Shown here piece by piece: positions 7,987 to 16,408 of a DNA stretch of 52,696 nt; positions within the stretch are counted from its first letter, which is position 1, and each line of letters begins with the position of its first letter. Origin of the DNA: Gammaproteobacteria bacterium (GTDB taxonomy: Bacteria > Pseudomonadota > Gammaproteobacteria > Chromatiales > Chromatiaceae); contig JAABTK010000004.1 of NCBI GenBank assembly GCA_011389885.1, forward strand, positions 1 through 52,696, given 5' to 3'. A model generated the notes under the pieces. It worked only from the letters and a program-made list of their open reading frames with translations. It was not told the DNA's origin and made no database searches. A program made the position numbers and the translations under genes.

Positions 7987-8631
7987 ATGTCCGTAAGAGA
8001 ATACACCCCCATTGATCGGCTATTCATGGGCTTTGATAGCGCCGTGCGCACCGTTTTCGGGCGCCCCCGGGTGACCGAGCGCACGGACCCGGCGCAGGGC
8101 CTGCCCGAGGTCGAGCTGAGCGAGGCCCAGCGCGAGCACATCGGGCGCTTGATGCGCATCAACCATAGCGGCGAGGTGTGCGCCCAGGCGCTCTATCAGG
8201 GCCAGTCGCTGACCGCGCGCCTGCCCGCAGTGCGAGCCGGCATGGAGCGCGCTGCGCAGGAGGAGAACGATCACCTAGACTGGTGCGAGCGCCGCATCGG
8301 CCAACTCGGCGGGCGCAAGAGCCTGCTGAATCCGCTGTGGTACGGGGCCTCTTTCAGCATCGGCGCGGCGGCCGGACTGGCCGGCGACAAATGGAGCCTC
8401 GGCTTTGTGGCCGAAACCGAGCATCAGGTGGATCAGCATTTGCGAGGCCACTTGAGCGAGGTGCCGCTAAAGGACGAAAAGACCCGCGTGATCCTGGACC
8501 GCATGCGGGAAGACGAAATGCGGCATGCCGCCTTGGCCCTGCAAGGCGGCGGCGCCAAGCTCCCGCTGCCGGTGCGGCTAGGGATGAGGCTCGCGTCCAA
8601 GGTGATGACCAAGACCGTCTATCGGGTGTAG
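7987..8631 (+). CDS. coq7: 5-demethoxyubiquinone hydroxylase (Coq7)
   Basis: A di-iron monooxygenase that hydroxylates C6 of the demethoxyubiquinone ring. The 214-residue protein has the four-helix ligand set: NHSGEVCAQALYQG, EENDHLDWCE, AETEHQVDQHL and EDEMRHAALAL. TAGGAGGA (7975-7982) immediately upstream sets the ATG at 7987; its frame extends further back but over the pterin dehydratase gene. Together with ubiH and ubiI later in the window it shows an aerobic ubiquinone pathway that uses Coq7 rather than UbiF. It ends with a genuine TAG. Confidence 0.95.
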   Translation: MSVREYTPIDRLFMGFDSAVRTVFGRPRVTERTDPAQGLPEVELSEAQREHIGRLMRINHSGEVCAQALYQGQSLTARLPAVRAGMERAAQEENDHLDWCERRIGQLGGRKSLLNPLWYGASFSIGAAAGLAGDKWSLGFVAETEHQVDQHLRGHLSEVPLKDEKTRVILDRMREDEMRHAALALQGGGAKLPLPVRLGMRLASKVMTKTVYRV

Positions 8632-8652
8632 GCACTCAGGAGGTTGTTGTAC

Positions 8653-9540
8653 GTGCATAGGATCAATTCCACGGCGGCCCGCGCGGCCGCGCTGGTGACC
8701 CTGTTTGGGTTGTGTTGGCTGTTTGCGGGGACGGCGCTGGGGGCCTCGATCCGCGACGGCGAGTTGGCGGCCCAGGAGGAGAACTGGGTCACCGCGCTGA
8801 GCAATTGGCGACCGCTGGCGGAAGCGGGCAATGCCCGCGCCCAGTTCTATTTGGCCGGGGTGTACGAGCAGGGCCTGGGGGTGCCCCGAGACCCCAACGC
8901 GGCGGTGGAGTGGCTGATCAAGTCGGCCCGAAACGGCTATCCGCTGGCCCAGTTCAACCTCGGCAATAGCCTTTATAAACGCGCAACCGAAAAGGACTAC
9001 GAGCAAGCCGCCCTGTGGTGGAACGCGGCGGCCGAACAAGGCTTTTTCCCCGCCCAGTATAACCTGGCGGTGTTATTCGAAAAAGGCATAGGGGTGGTCA
9101 AGGACCTGGACAAGGCCGTGTCTTGGTACCAGGCCGCGGCCAAGCTCGGCTCGGAACCGGCCCAGGCCGCCCTAGAGCGCTTAGGCGTCGGCGCGACAAC
9201 GCCGCCGCGCCAGGCGGTTGCTGCAACCACGGCTGGCGCCCCCGGCGGCCCGGCCAAGGGTCCGGATTGGGTGCTGGCCCAGCCGGCCGGGGATTACACC
9301 ATCCAACTGGCCAGCAACCGGCAGCCCGAAAACGCCCAAGCGTTGGCCAAGCGGTTTGCCGAACACGGCGCCGTGGCCCTGGTTTCCTATGCGGATGCCC
9401 AAGGCGTGCAGTGGCATGTGGTGGTGCTGGGGGCCTTCGACGCCAAGTCGGCGGCGGATGCCTTGGCCCAATCCATCCAAGACCAGCTCGGGGCCGAGCC
9501 TTGGGTCCGCACCTTCGCCGGCATTCAGCGGCTGCTTTGA
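8653..9540 (+). CDS. Sel1-repeat and SPOR-domain protein
   Basis: A secreted or membrane-anchored 295-residue protein. It has an N-terminal hydrophobic segment (about 8-30), then three or four Sel1-type TPR repeats (NARAQFYLAGVYEQGLGVPRD, GYPLAQFNLGNSLY, GFFPAQYNLAVLFEKGIGV, and a last AVSWYQAAAKLG) over about 40-175. A proline/alanine linker leads to a C-terminal SPOR domain (about 215-290, YTIQLASNRQPENA to WHVVVLGAF). SPOR domains bind denuded septal peptidoglycan, so a division-site role is likely. AGGAGG at 8638-8643 favours GTG 8653 (9-base spacing) over TTG 8644/8647, which are too close. It starts about 20 bp after coq7. Confidence 0.82.
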   Translation: MHRINSTAARAAALVTLFGLCWLFAGTALGASIRDGELAAQEENWVTALSNWRPLAEAGNARAQFYLAGVYEQGLGVPRDPNAAVEWLIKSARNGYPLAQFNLGNSLYKRATEKDYEQAALWWNAAAEQGFFPAQYNLAVLFEKGIGVVKDLDKAVSWYQAAAKLGSEPAQAALERLGVGATTPPRQAVAATTAGAPGGPAKGPDWVLAQPAGDYTIQLASNRQPENAQALAKRFAEHGAVALVSYADAQGVQWHVVVLGAFDAKSAADALAQSIQDQLGAEPWVRTFAGIQRLL

Positions 9541-9565
9541 TCGGGCGTAAGCCGATCAATTCACC

Positions 9566-10046
9566 CGAGTACGCCTGCGCCTAAATATCGGAAACAACCC
9601 AGGCGCCCTCGGAACGCAGAGCACGCGAGCACGCGAGCACGCGAGCACGCGGAGCACGCGGAGAACCGCAGAGCATGCAGAGCAGCAAAGGTTTTTTCTT
9701 AGCGTCGTTTGCGTCTTGGCCAGAGCGAGCCTTGGGCGCCGATCGACTCGTGCCAGGAATAGGCTGCGCCGAGGAACGAGGCGCATCGCTTGGACCCGTG
9801 CGGGACCGAGGCGAAGCGGGCCATTGAACCGCGAATGGACGCGAACACCCACTTCGCTACAGGCGGAACCCGGCACGCCTTGGGGGCGCGACTAGACCAG
9901 GATGCGGTCCCGCCCCGCACCGGGTAGGGAACCCCTCATGCAACCAACCGCCCAAGGGCGTCCCGGTTTTTAACCAAAAACCCCTCCGCGCCCTCTGCGT
10001 CCCCAGGAGCAGAGCCGCCGCGGTTATTCGAGCGCAGCTGGCGGGC
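9566..10046. repeat. CTAG-TIR mosaic element, block B, + orientation
   Basis: This fills the gap between the Sel1-SPOR gene and the CBS gene. The left end (9566-9607) carries the terminal motif GCGCCTAAATATCGGAAAC. The right end (about 10015-10046) is a degenerate inverted copy. The interior includes GAGCACGC microrepeats (9628-9662), TTTGCGTCTTGGC (9707-9719), the core CATTGAACCGCGAATGGA near 9822 and a CCTCTGCGTCC end. Much of it recurs at 15708-15980 and, inverted, at 42438-42874 and 49251-49570. No coding potential. Confidence 0.75.
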
Positions 10047-10069
10047 CGGCGAGCGCCGGCCCGGTGGTG

Positions 10070-10528
10070 TCACTTCTTGCAGAGCCCCATGGAGATGTTG
10101 GCCTGAAAAATGGCCTTGTGAACGTCGCCCAGGCTCAACATCCCGACCAATCGCCCCCCTTCCGCCACCGGGATGCGTCGAAACTTGTGCCGCACCATCA
10201 CCGTGGCCGCGCGTAACACATGCATATCCGGCGTCACGGTGATGGTGCCGGTGGACATGAGGTCTTTCACCTTCAAATCCAACACGTCGCGATAGCGCCC
10301 CATCATGGCGTCGTAATCGACCGAGGCCATGCCGTCCATGGTCTCTTCGAGACTGGGAAAGAGTCGGTGGAGTACGTCCTTTTCGGCGATGACGCCCACC
10401 ATTTTCTCGCCCTCCACCACCGGCAGCCCGCTGAAGCGGAACAGGCACATGAGTGACACCACCTCGATCAGCGGCGTCTCCGGGGTCACGGTGCGAGCCG
10501 ATTGGCTCATGATGTCTTTGACCTGCAT
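10070..10528 (-). CDS. Two-CBS-domain protein
   Basis: A soluble 152-residue protein made of a tandem CBS pair (Bateman module). The first CBS runs from VKDIMSQSARTVTPETPL to the VGVIAEKDVL strand near 45-52. The second begins VKDLMSTGTITVTPDM and ends with RLVGMLSLGDVH near 125-136. Such stand-alone modules usually bind adenine nucleotides or regulate a partner enzyme or channel; no partner domain is fused. AGGAGG precedes the ATG at 10528. It is divergent from the voltage-gated channel gene, with 246 bp between. Confidence 0.9.
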   Translation of the reverse strand: MQVKDIMSQSARTVTPETPLIEVVSLMCLFRFSGLPVVEGEKMVGVIAEKDVLHRLFPSLEETMDGMASVDYDAMMGRYRDVLDLKVKDLMSTGTITVTPDMHVLRAATVMVRHKFRRIPVAEGGRLVGMLSLGDVHKAIFQANISMGLCKK

Positions 10529-10734
10529 ACGGCTTATCCTCCTCGCTGTGGTTCAGTTCTTTCCGGCCGCCCCGCCGCGCCGGGCCGCTTTCTCGCCTCA
10601 AGCGCCGCGGGCTTCGGCCTCAGTGCCGATCATTGGCCGCATCCGGCGCAAAGTCAATAACCCGTTTCGGGAGGGCGCGCGGCCGAGCCGGGGAAATGGG
10701 CATTTTTCTGCACAGTGCCCCCGCGCGCCTCGGG

Positions 10735-10740
10735 TATAAT
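10735..10740 (+). promoter_or_regulatory. -10 element (TATAAT) before the channel gene
   Basis: A perfect TATAAT lies 35 bp upstream of the channel start codon. No good -35 is seen at 17 bp. Transcription would begin near 10747. Confidence 0.5.
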
Positions 10741-10774
10741 CCGACGGTCTTTGAATCCGACGGAGTTGTTACCG

Positions 10775-11632
10775 ATGCCGCTATCCGCACGTTCGTTGCG
10801 AGAACGTTTTGTCCTGATCCGCGAGAACAAGCTGTTCGAGACCTTCGTGATCGTGGTCATCGTGTTGTCGGCCTTGGTGATCGGGGCCAAGACCTACCCC
10901 TTCAACCCCACGGTTTTTCAGATCTTCGTCATCCTCGACTGGGGCATCACCCTGTTCTTCCTGACCGAGATCCTAATCCGCATGCTGGCCGAGCCGAACC
11001 TCAAGGCCTTCTTCAAGAAGGGTTGGAACCTGTTCGACTTCCTCATCGTCACCGCCAGCCTGATTCCGGTGGACGAAAGCGAAATGGCGCTGCTGGGGCG
11101 CTTGCTGCGCATCTTTCGCGTGCTGCGTCTGGTGTCGCTGATCCCGGAGTTGCGCGTGTTGATGAACGCCTTTATGCAGGCGATTCCGCGCATGGGCTAT
11201 GTGTCGCTGCTGATGTTCATCATCTTCTATATCTATGCCGCCATCGGCAGCATTTTTTTCGGCAAGATCAACCCCGATCTGTGGGGCAATATCGCCATCT
11301 CAATGCTAACCCTGTTCCGCGTGGCCACCTTCGAGGACTGGACCGACGTGATGTACGAGACCATGGCCGAGTACCCGTTGAGCTGGGTGTTCTACCTCAG
11401 CTTTATCTTCATCGTGGCCTTCGTGTTTCTGAATATGATGATCGGCATCGTGCTGGAGACCATGCAATCCGAGCACGAAAAGCTGTATCGTGAAACCGGC
11501 CAGGGCGAGGCGGGCGAAGTGCATTGGATCAAGCAGCACACGGCGGAGATGGAACGGCGTTTGGAGCGCATGGAGCAGTTGTTGATCCGGCTCGGTCCGC
11601 AGCCGGATGGGCAGCGCAAGGACGATTCCTGA
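10775..11632 (+). CDS. BacNav-like voltage-gated ion channel
   Basis: A 285-residue, six-transmembrane single-domain channel, presumably tetrameric in the inner membrane. S1 lies near 21-40, S2 near 48-71 and S3 near 84-97. The S4 sensor has Arg109, Arg112, Arg115 and Arg118 at every third position. S5 lies near 144-163 and S6 near 205-229. The pore loop reads FRVATFEDWTDVM at 181-193, so the selectivity filter is T185-F-E-D-W189. NaChBac-type sodium channels have TLESW and engineered calcium-selective CavAb has TLDDWSD, so ion preference is open. The C-terminal tail (about 250-273) is an amphipathic helix like the BacNav coiled coil. The ATG at 10775 has GGAG nine bases upstream, and TATAAT lies at 10735. 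Confidence 0.88.
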   Translation: MPLSARSLRERFVLIRENKLFETFVIVVIVLSALVIGAKTYPFNPTVFQIFVILDWGITLFFLTEILIRMLAEPNLKAFFKKGWNLFDFLIVTASLIPVDESEMALLGRLLRIFRVLRLVSLIPELRVLMNAFMQAIPRMGYVSLLMFIIFYIYAAIGSIFFGKINPDLWGNIAISMLTLFRVATFEDWTDVMYETMAEYPLSWVFYLSFIFIVAFVFLNMMIGIVLETMQSEHEKLYRETGQGEAGEVHWIKQHTAEMERRLERMEQLLIRLGPQPDGQRKDDS

Positions 11633-11825
11633 TAGGCCTCCTCGGTCTTTTGGCCTATCATTGGGGCTATTGATGAAATAAAGGGGCGGCGGTGGAGACC
11701 GCGGCGACGTTGCAGGAGTAGACCGCGGGCTTCGCTGGCGGGCGGTTTCCCTACAACAGGCTGGTTTTTTCGCCCCCGGTTGCGGTAGGCTTGCCGCATA
11801 ATCAAAACCAACAGGAGAGGCCCCC

Positions 11826-12815
11826 ATGTCGGCCAAGCATCCCATCGTCGCCGTTACCGGCTCGTCCGCGGCTGGAACCAGCGTGGTCCGCCGCTCGTTC
11901 GAGCACATCTTCAAGCACGAAGGGATTCGCGCCGAATTCGTCAAGGGCAACGCCTTTCGTCGCTACGACGGCGCGACCATGAAGCGCGTGGTGGCCCGGG
12001 CCGAGGAGCTGGGCCTCCTGCTGAGCCATTTCGGCCCCGAGGCCAATCTGTTCGACCGCCTGGAGGGGCTGTTTCGCGAGTACTCGCGCACCGGCACGGG
12101 CTTGGTGCGCCAGTATGTGCAGTCGCCGGCGGACGCCGAGGAGCTGGGCCTGCCGCGGGGCGGCTTCACCCCCTGGCGCGAGATCGAGCCCGGGGCCGAC
12201 CTGCTGTTCTACGAGGGCATGCACGGCGGGGCCATTGAGACCACCTGGAGCCGCCGCCCGCTAAGCCCCTCGCACAACCCCATCATCATCCGCGAGCGTC
12301 AGAAACTGGAGCACGAAGAGGACCAAGGGGTGGACGTGGCGCGCTGGGTGGACCTGCTGATCGGCGTGGCCCCGGTGATCAATTTGGAGTGGATTCAGAA
12401 GATGCACCGCGACCACTTCGGCAAGGGCGCAAGCCAGGAATCCATCACCCACACCATCATGCGCCGGCTGGAGGACTATATCCGCTATATCACCCCCCAG
12501 TTCTCGCTCACCGATGTCAACTTCCAGCGCATTCCCATGGTGGACACATCCAATCCGTTTAGGGTGCGCGAGATCCCGACCCTGGCCGAAAGCAAACTGG
12601 TGGTGCGTTTCAGAGAGCCCAAGGGCGTGAACTTTCCCGACCTGTTAAACCGCATCCCCAACAGCGAAATGACCCGCCGCAACACCCTATTGATCGAGGG
12701 CGGGGACATGGAGATGGCCATGGACATCATTTGCACCCCCATCATCCACCGCCTGATCGAGCGCAAGCGCGCGGCGGACCGGCGGATCGAAAACCTCAGA
12801 AAGGGGAAACCATGA
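11826..12815 (+). CDS. prk: Phosphoribulokinase (bacterial type)
   Basis: ATP-dependent kinase making ribulose 1,5-bisphosphate, the key Calvin-cycle step before Rubisco. The 329-residue protein matches proteobacterial PRK (about 290-330): P-loop GSSAAGTS at 12-19, KGNAFRRYD near 40-48, FYEGMHGG near 128-135, SHNPIIIRERQKLEHEEDQG near 148-167, WIQKMHRDHFGKG near 190-202. AGGAGAGG ends 5 bp before the ATG. The stop overlaps the start of the following VWA gene as ATGA. Rubisco is not in the window; prk is often unlinked. Its presence is the main evidence for autotrophy. Confidence 0.94.
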   Translation: MSAKHPIVAVTGSSAAGTSVVRRSFEHIFKHEGIRAEFVKGNAFRRYDGATMKRVVARAEELGLLLSHFGPEANLFDRLEGLFREYSRTGTGLVRQYVQSPADAEELGLPRGGFTPWREIEPGADLLFYEGMHGGAIETTWSRRPLSPSHNPIIIRERQKLEHEEDQGVDVARWVDLLIGVAPVINLEWIQKMHRDHFGKGASQESITHTIMRRLEDYIRYITPQFSLTDVNFQRIPMVDTSNPFRVREIPTLAESKLVVRFREPKGVNFPDLLNRIPNSEMTRRNTLLIEGGDMEMAMDIICTPIIHRLIERKRAADRRIENLRKGKP

Positions 12816-14152
12816 AGACCTTGAAACCTCGCAAGATGGCCCTCGGGCTGGCGGCCGGCCTGGCGCTGCTGCTTTCGGCAGCGGCCCCGGCGGCCCAGGT
12901 GCGCTTGATCCTGGAGCCGGCGCAGGAGGTGCTGCCGGCGGACCGCCCCGCCGCCACCTATCTGAAAATCGTGCTCGAAGGGCTGGCCCCGCCGCAACCC
13001 GAGCGCCGAGCGCCGATCAACGTGGCGCTGGTGATCGATCGCTCGGGCTCCATGCGCGGCGAGAAACTGGCGCACGCCAAACAGGCCGCGGAGATGGCCC
13101 TGGAACACCTGCGAGACGACGACATCGTGTCGGTGGTGCTCTACGACCACACGGTCGATGTCCTGGTCCCCGCCACCAAGCTCCACGACCGCCCCATGAT
13201 CGAGCAGCGCATTCGCTCGGTGCAGGCCGGCGGCAATACCGCCCTGTTCGCCGGGGTCAGCAAGGGCGCGGCCGAACTGCGCAAGTTCCTCGACCGCAAG
13301 CGGGTGAACCGGGCCGTCCTGCTGTCCGACGGCCTGGCCAACGTCGGTCCGAGCACCCCGGAAGAGCTACAAGGCCTGGGGCGTGAACTGGGCGGCCAGA
13401 CCATCTCGGTGAGCACCATCGGCCTGGGCCTGGGCTATAACGAAGACCTCATGGTGCGCCTGGCCGGGGCCAGCGACGGCAACCATGTGTTCGCCGAGCG
13501 CCCCGAAGAGCTGGCCAGCGTATTCGAAAAGGAGTTCGGGACCCTCGGCAGCGTGGTGGCCCAGGGCGTCGCCATTGAGGTGGAATTCCTCGACGGCATG
13601 CGGCCCATCCGCATCCTCGGGCGGGAGGGCGAGATTCGGGGCAGCCGGCTCAGCGCGCGCATGAACCAAATCTACGGCGGCCAGCAGCAGTACCTGCTGG
13701 TGGAGATCGAGACGCCGCCCGGCCCGAGCGGCGCCGAGCGCCCGCTGGCGCGCGTCGAGGTGCGCTATGATGACCTGTTCAGCCGCCAAAACGAACGCCT
13801 GGAGCAGACCGCCCGGGTGCGCTACAGCGCCGATGCCCAAGAGGTCGAGGCCTCGGCCAATCGCGAGGTGTTGATCTCCGTCGCCGAGCAAAAGGCGGCC
13901 GCGATGGACGACGAGGCGTTGGCGCTCAAGGATCGCGGCGACGTGGCCGGCGCCCAGCAGGTGTTCCGCAACAAGGCCGCCCTGCTGCAACGAGAGGGCG
14001 AAAAACTCGATTCGGACAAGCTCAAGGTGCAGAGCGGCATGAGCCGCGAGGCCGAGGCGGCGGCGGCCGCCCCCGCGTCCGAATGGAACAAGGCCCGCAA
14101 GGCCGTGCGCGAGGAGCAGTACATCATCCGCAATCAGCAGGGTTATCGCTGA
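12812..14152 (+). CDS. Secreted VWA-domain protein
   Basis: A 446-residue exported protein: signal peptide (about 1-28, ending PAAQ), then a von Willebrand A domain (about 68-250) with an intact metal-ion-dependent adhesion site, DRSGSM (Asp76, Ser78, Ser80), Thr143 in GGNTALF and Asp173 in LSDGLANVG. The C-terminal half includes a beta-rich region and a charged helical tail (about 350-446). VWA proteins of this layout bind partners through a divalent metal; the partner is unknown. The start overlaps the prk stop by 4 bp (ATGA), so the two are translationally coupled. That is odd, since prk is cytoplasmic and this product should be periplasmic or cell-surface. Confidence 0.85.
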   Translation: MKTLKPRKMALGLAAGLALLLSAAAPAAQVRLILEPAQEVLPADRPAATYLKIVLEGLAPPQPERRAPINVALVIDRSGSMRGEKLAHAKQAAEMALEHLRDDDIVSVVLYDHTVDVLVPATKLHDRPMIEQRIRSVQAGGNTALFAGVSKGAAELRKFLDRKRVNRAVLLSDGLANVGPSTPEELQGLGRELGGQTISVSTIGLGLGYNEDLMVRLAGASDGNHVFAERPEELASVFEKEFGTLGSVVAQGVAIEVEFLDGMRPIRILGREGEIRGSRLSARMNQIYGGQQQYLLVEIETPPGPSGAERPLARVEVRYDDLFSRQNERLEQTARVRYSADAQEVEASANREVLISVAEQKAAAMDDEALALKDRGDVAGAQQVFRNKAALLQREGEKLDSDKLKVQSGMSREAEAAAAAPASEWNKARKAVREEQYIIRNQQGYR

Positions 14153-14170
14153 TCTGCATATCGCCTAGCC

Positions 14171-14197
14171 CCCGGCAAGCCTTGCGGGCTTGCCGGG
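14171..14197. terminator. Stem-loop after prk-VWA
   Basis: A perfect 11-bp stem, CCCGGCAAGCC (14171-14181) with GGCTTGCCGGG (14187-14197), and a 5-base loop, 18 bp past the VWA stop. No T-run follows, so it may be a transcript-end stabiliser rather than a classic intrinsic terminator. A second perfect palindrome, GCGCCGCATGCGGCGC, lies at about 14227-14242. Confidence 0.55.
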
Positions 14198-14403
14198 AAG
14201 CCCCTGTTCGGCGAAACACAGCAGAGCGCCGCATGCGGCGCCCGCGCACTGGAAATTCCCAACCAAGGCTCGGGTGTTCCCGAATGGTCAATCCGCCAAG
14301 ACCGGGGTAGGCTGCACCCTGGAGCCCGATCTGAACAAGATCGCGTCCTCCCCCTTACGCCGTCCCCGCTTTTCAGGGGTGAGTTATATTCCGCGGAGGC
14401 CGC

Positions 14404-15426
14404 ATGCTGAGCGATTTTCTGTACGAAACATTCCGCTTCATCAAAGGCGACACCGGGCCTTGGTACGACGAAGAAAAGGTGGGCGCCCGCTGTGCGCAAC
14501 GCATGGAACAGGCGGTGGATAGGGTGACGGAGCAAATCTCCCCCAAGCTGCGCGCCATTCCCGGTTACCAAAAACGCCTGCGGGCGCCCATGGCAGCCGC
14601 CTTCGAGTATATCGACGCCTTGGCGGAGACGGTTCCGGCGCCGATGCGCGGCACTCGCGCGGGCTTTTTCGATAGCCCGGAGCTGAGCGCCTTTTTCGTC
14701 AACTTCCAGCACTTGCAAGAGGTGTTCAGCAGCAGCCGAGACGTGCGCGATCTGTTGTGCGAGGCCCCGGAGACCGAGGCCTGTTATGCCTTGATCTGCA
14801 TGGATCGCGAGGACCGGCGGCAACTGGGCATGGCCCTGGCGGGGGATGAGGTGCGCCGGGACGTAATGCAGACCGCAGTGAGCTTCACCAACCACCAAGT
14901 GATTTCCCCCGGGCCCGACGAAGAGGCCGCACGGTGCGCCCTCAAGTGCTGCATGTTCAAGGCGTTGGTGCAGCATACGCGCCGCTTGGTGGCGGAGAAC
15001 GCCGCCCGCGGCCAGGCAATCGCGCAGCGCCGGGCGGCGCTGACGCGGCGTCTGGCCCGTGCTGCCGCCGGCAGCGCGCAAAGGATCGAGCTGCAAGCGG
15101 AATTGACCGGGCTCGAACGCCAGCGCGGCGAATTACCCTGGCCCCTGGAGACCCTGGAGGACCGACTCGCTATAGTGGTCGATGTGCTGGGGCATCCCGA
15201 ACGCTTTCTGGCCAGTTGTCGCGAAGAGCTGAGCCTGGACCGCATGGGGATCCAAATCGATGGCGCCCGCGCCGACCAAAGCCGCAGTGTTCCGGTGTCG
15301 CAGATTCAGATCGGAGGCGGCAAGCCTCGCGTCGCCCTGATGCTGAGTTTTCCGCGCTCCGAGGTGCTTCCCGAAACCGACTTTCTGCACCAAGCAGAAC
15401 TTTTTCTTATGGCCACAGCGCAATGA
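14404..15426 (+). CDS. Conserved-looking protein of unknown function
   Basis: Not recognised. The 340-residue product has no signal peptide or membrane segment. It appears largely alpha-helical, with several Cys residues (CAQRME, LCEAPETEACYALIC, CALKCCMF) and a helical, Arg/Ala-rich stretch near 195-240 that could be a coiled coil. The C-terminus is more beta-like (SQIQIGGGKPRVALMLSFPRSEV). Codon use and base composition match its neighbours, so it is probably a real gene. The ATG at 14404 follows a GGAGG-containing sequence (GCGGAGGCCGC). It overlaps the next gene by 4 bp (ATGA), so the two products likely act together. Confidence 0.7.
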   Translation: MLSDFLYETFRFIKGDTGPWYDEEKVGARCAQRMEQAVDRVTEQISPKLRAIPGYQKRLRAPMAAAFEYIDALAETVPAPMRGTRAGFFDSPELSAFFVNFQHLQEVFSSSRDVRDLLCEAPETEACYALICMDREDRRQLGMALAGDEVRRDVMQTAVSFTNHQVISPGPDEEAARCALKCCMFKALVQHTRRLVAENAARGQAIAQRRAALTRRLARAAAGSAQRIELQAELTGLERQRGELPWPLETLEDRLAIVVDVLGHPERFLASCREELSLDRMGIQIDGARADQSRSVPVSQIQIGGGKPRVALMLSFPRSEVLPETDFLHQAELFLMATAQ

Positions 15427-15686
15427 ATAACGAAGCCTTGATTCGTGTGATGATGACGAACTTCCAGCGCCATGAATTGGAGCGCGTGCTCGACATCAAG
15501 CAGACCGTCGATGCCGGCAGCCCGCTGGCGGAATACGACATCGCTTTCATGGGGCAGCTTTGCCAAGAGGCCATCGACAGCATGCGCCTGGTGGGCGAGT
15601 TTCCGGAATATCAGAATGTCTTCGTGCAGGCGGTGCAATTATTCAAAGAGATTACAGAAAAGGGCCTGGCAAACGAGGCGCGTTAA
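15423..15686 (+). CDS. Small helical protein of unknown function
   Basis: An 87-residue, apparently all-helical soluble protein with no Cys-pair, signal or membrane segment beyond one Cys in LCQEAIDSM. It is not recognised. It begins at an ATG inside the stop of the preceding gene (ATGA), the normal sign of translational coupling, and the frame upstream of this ATG is a shadow of that gene. Its stop lies 21 bp before a dispersed repeat element. It is likely a partner or regulator of the 340-residue protein, by position only. Confidence 0.65.
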   Translation: MNNEALIRVMMTNFQRHELERVLDIKQTVDAGSPLAEYDIAFMGQLCQEAIDSMRLVGEFPEYQNVFVQAVQLFKEITEKGLANEAR

Positions 15687-15707
15687 TCAACCCCGCCGGG
15701 GCTTAGC

Positions 15708-15980
15708 CGAGTACGCCAGCGCCTAAGTGTCGGAAACAACCCGGGCGCCCTCGGAACGCAGAGCACGCGGAGAACCGCAGAGGGCGCAGAGAAGAAACGG
15801 TTGTTCCTTAGCGCCCTTTGCGTCTTGGCGAGACAGGGCCTTCGCGGCCGATCGACTGGCCTGGACCCGTGCGGGACCGAGGCAAAATGGGCCATTGAAC
15901 CGCGAATGGACGCGCATAAACGCGAATACTCACTTCGCTACAGGCGGAATCTGACACGCCTTGGGGGGCGCGACTAGACC
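15708..15980. repeat. Mosaic element, block B, + orientation, 3' truncated
   Basis: Starts with the terminal motif (CGAGTACGCC, GCGCCTAA, CGGAAACAACC at 15708-15749). It repeats the block B order seen at 9566: CGGAACGCAGAGCACGCGG, TTTGCGTCTTGGC, GACCCGTGCGGGACCGAGGC, CATTGAACCGCGAATGGA and GGGGCGCGACTAGACC. It ends at 15980, where a new terminal motif begins, so the two elements sit back to back and the right part of this one is missing. Confidence 0.75.
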
Positions 15981-16331
15981 CTAGCACAGCCGCGCCTCAA
16001 TATCGGAAACAACCCGGGCGCCCTTGGAACGCAGAGCACGCGGAGAACCACAGCGGGCGCAGAGCGGCGTTGCGATTGAAAGGATCAGCGGCGCACCCGA
16101 CATCCGACGCTTCAGCGGCGAATGCACTGCGCTTGCCCGCCCCCTGTATGACTGCGGGCTCGAAGCCTACGCGCCTTGCAACCGGAAACCCGCACAGCCC
16201 TCCAGGCGGCTGGGCGGCGCTGGATCGCCGGGCGGGCGCAAGCAAGCAACCCCCTCCGGGCGCCCTGCGGTCCGCGGTACCCTCTGCGTTCCTAGATGGC
16301 GTTGTTTCTGTTATTGGTGCGCGGCTGTACT
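15981..16331. repeat. CTAG-TIR element, block A, upstream of the small Cys gene
   Basis: The left end, CTAGCACAGCC-GCGCCT (15981-16023), and the right end (16298-16331, ending GTACTAGG) are inverted versions of one terminal motif. The interior starts like block B for about 50 bp, then switches to block A. Positions 16092-16178 are identical to 16892-16978 (87 bp, offset exactly 800), followed by CCAGGCGG and CCTCTGCGTTCC. No gene inside. Confidence 0.8.
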
Positions 16332-16408
16332 AGGCGCAGACAGCGCGGCTAAAATGACAGCATGCGGCGGAAGCGCCAATCCAGCCAACAGCGAAACGGG
16401 ATGCCACC

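Noticed and set aside
9936-10601. Minus-strand open frame of 221 residues
   Set aside because: Overlaps the CBS-domain gene in another frame and continues into the repeat element.
11640-11825. Rubisco regulator or second Calvin-cycle gene near prk
   Set aside because: No open frame or recognisable motif in the gap; only a ribosome-binding site before prk.
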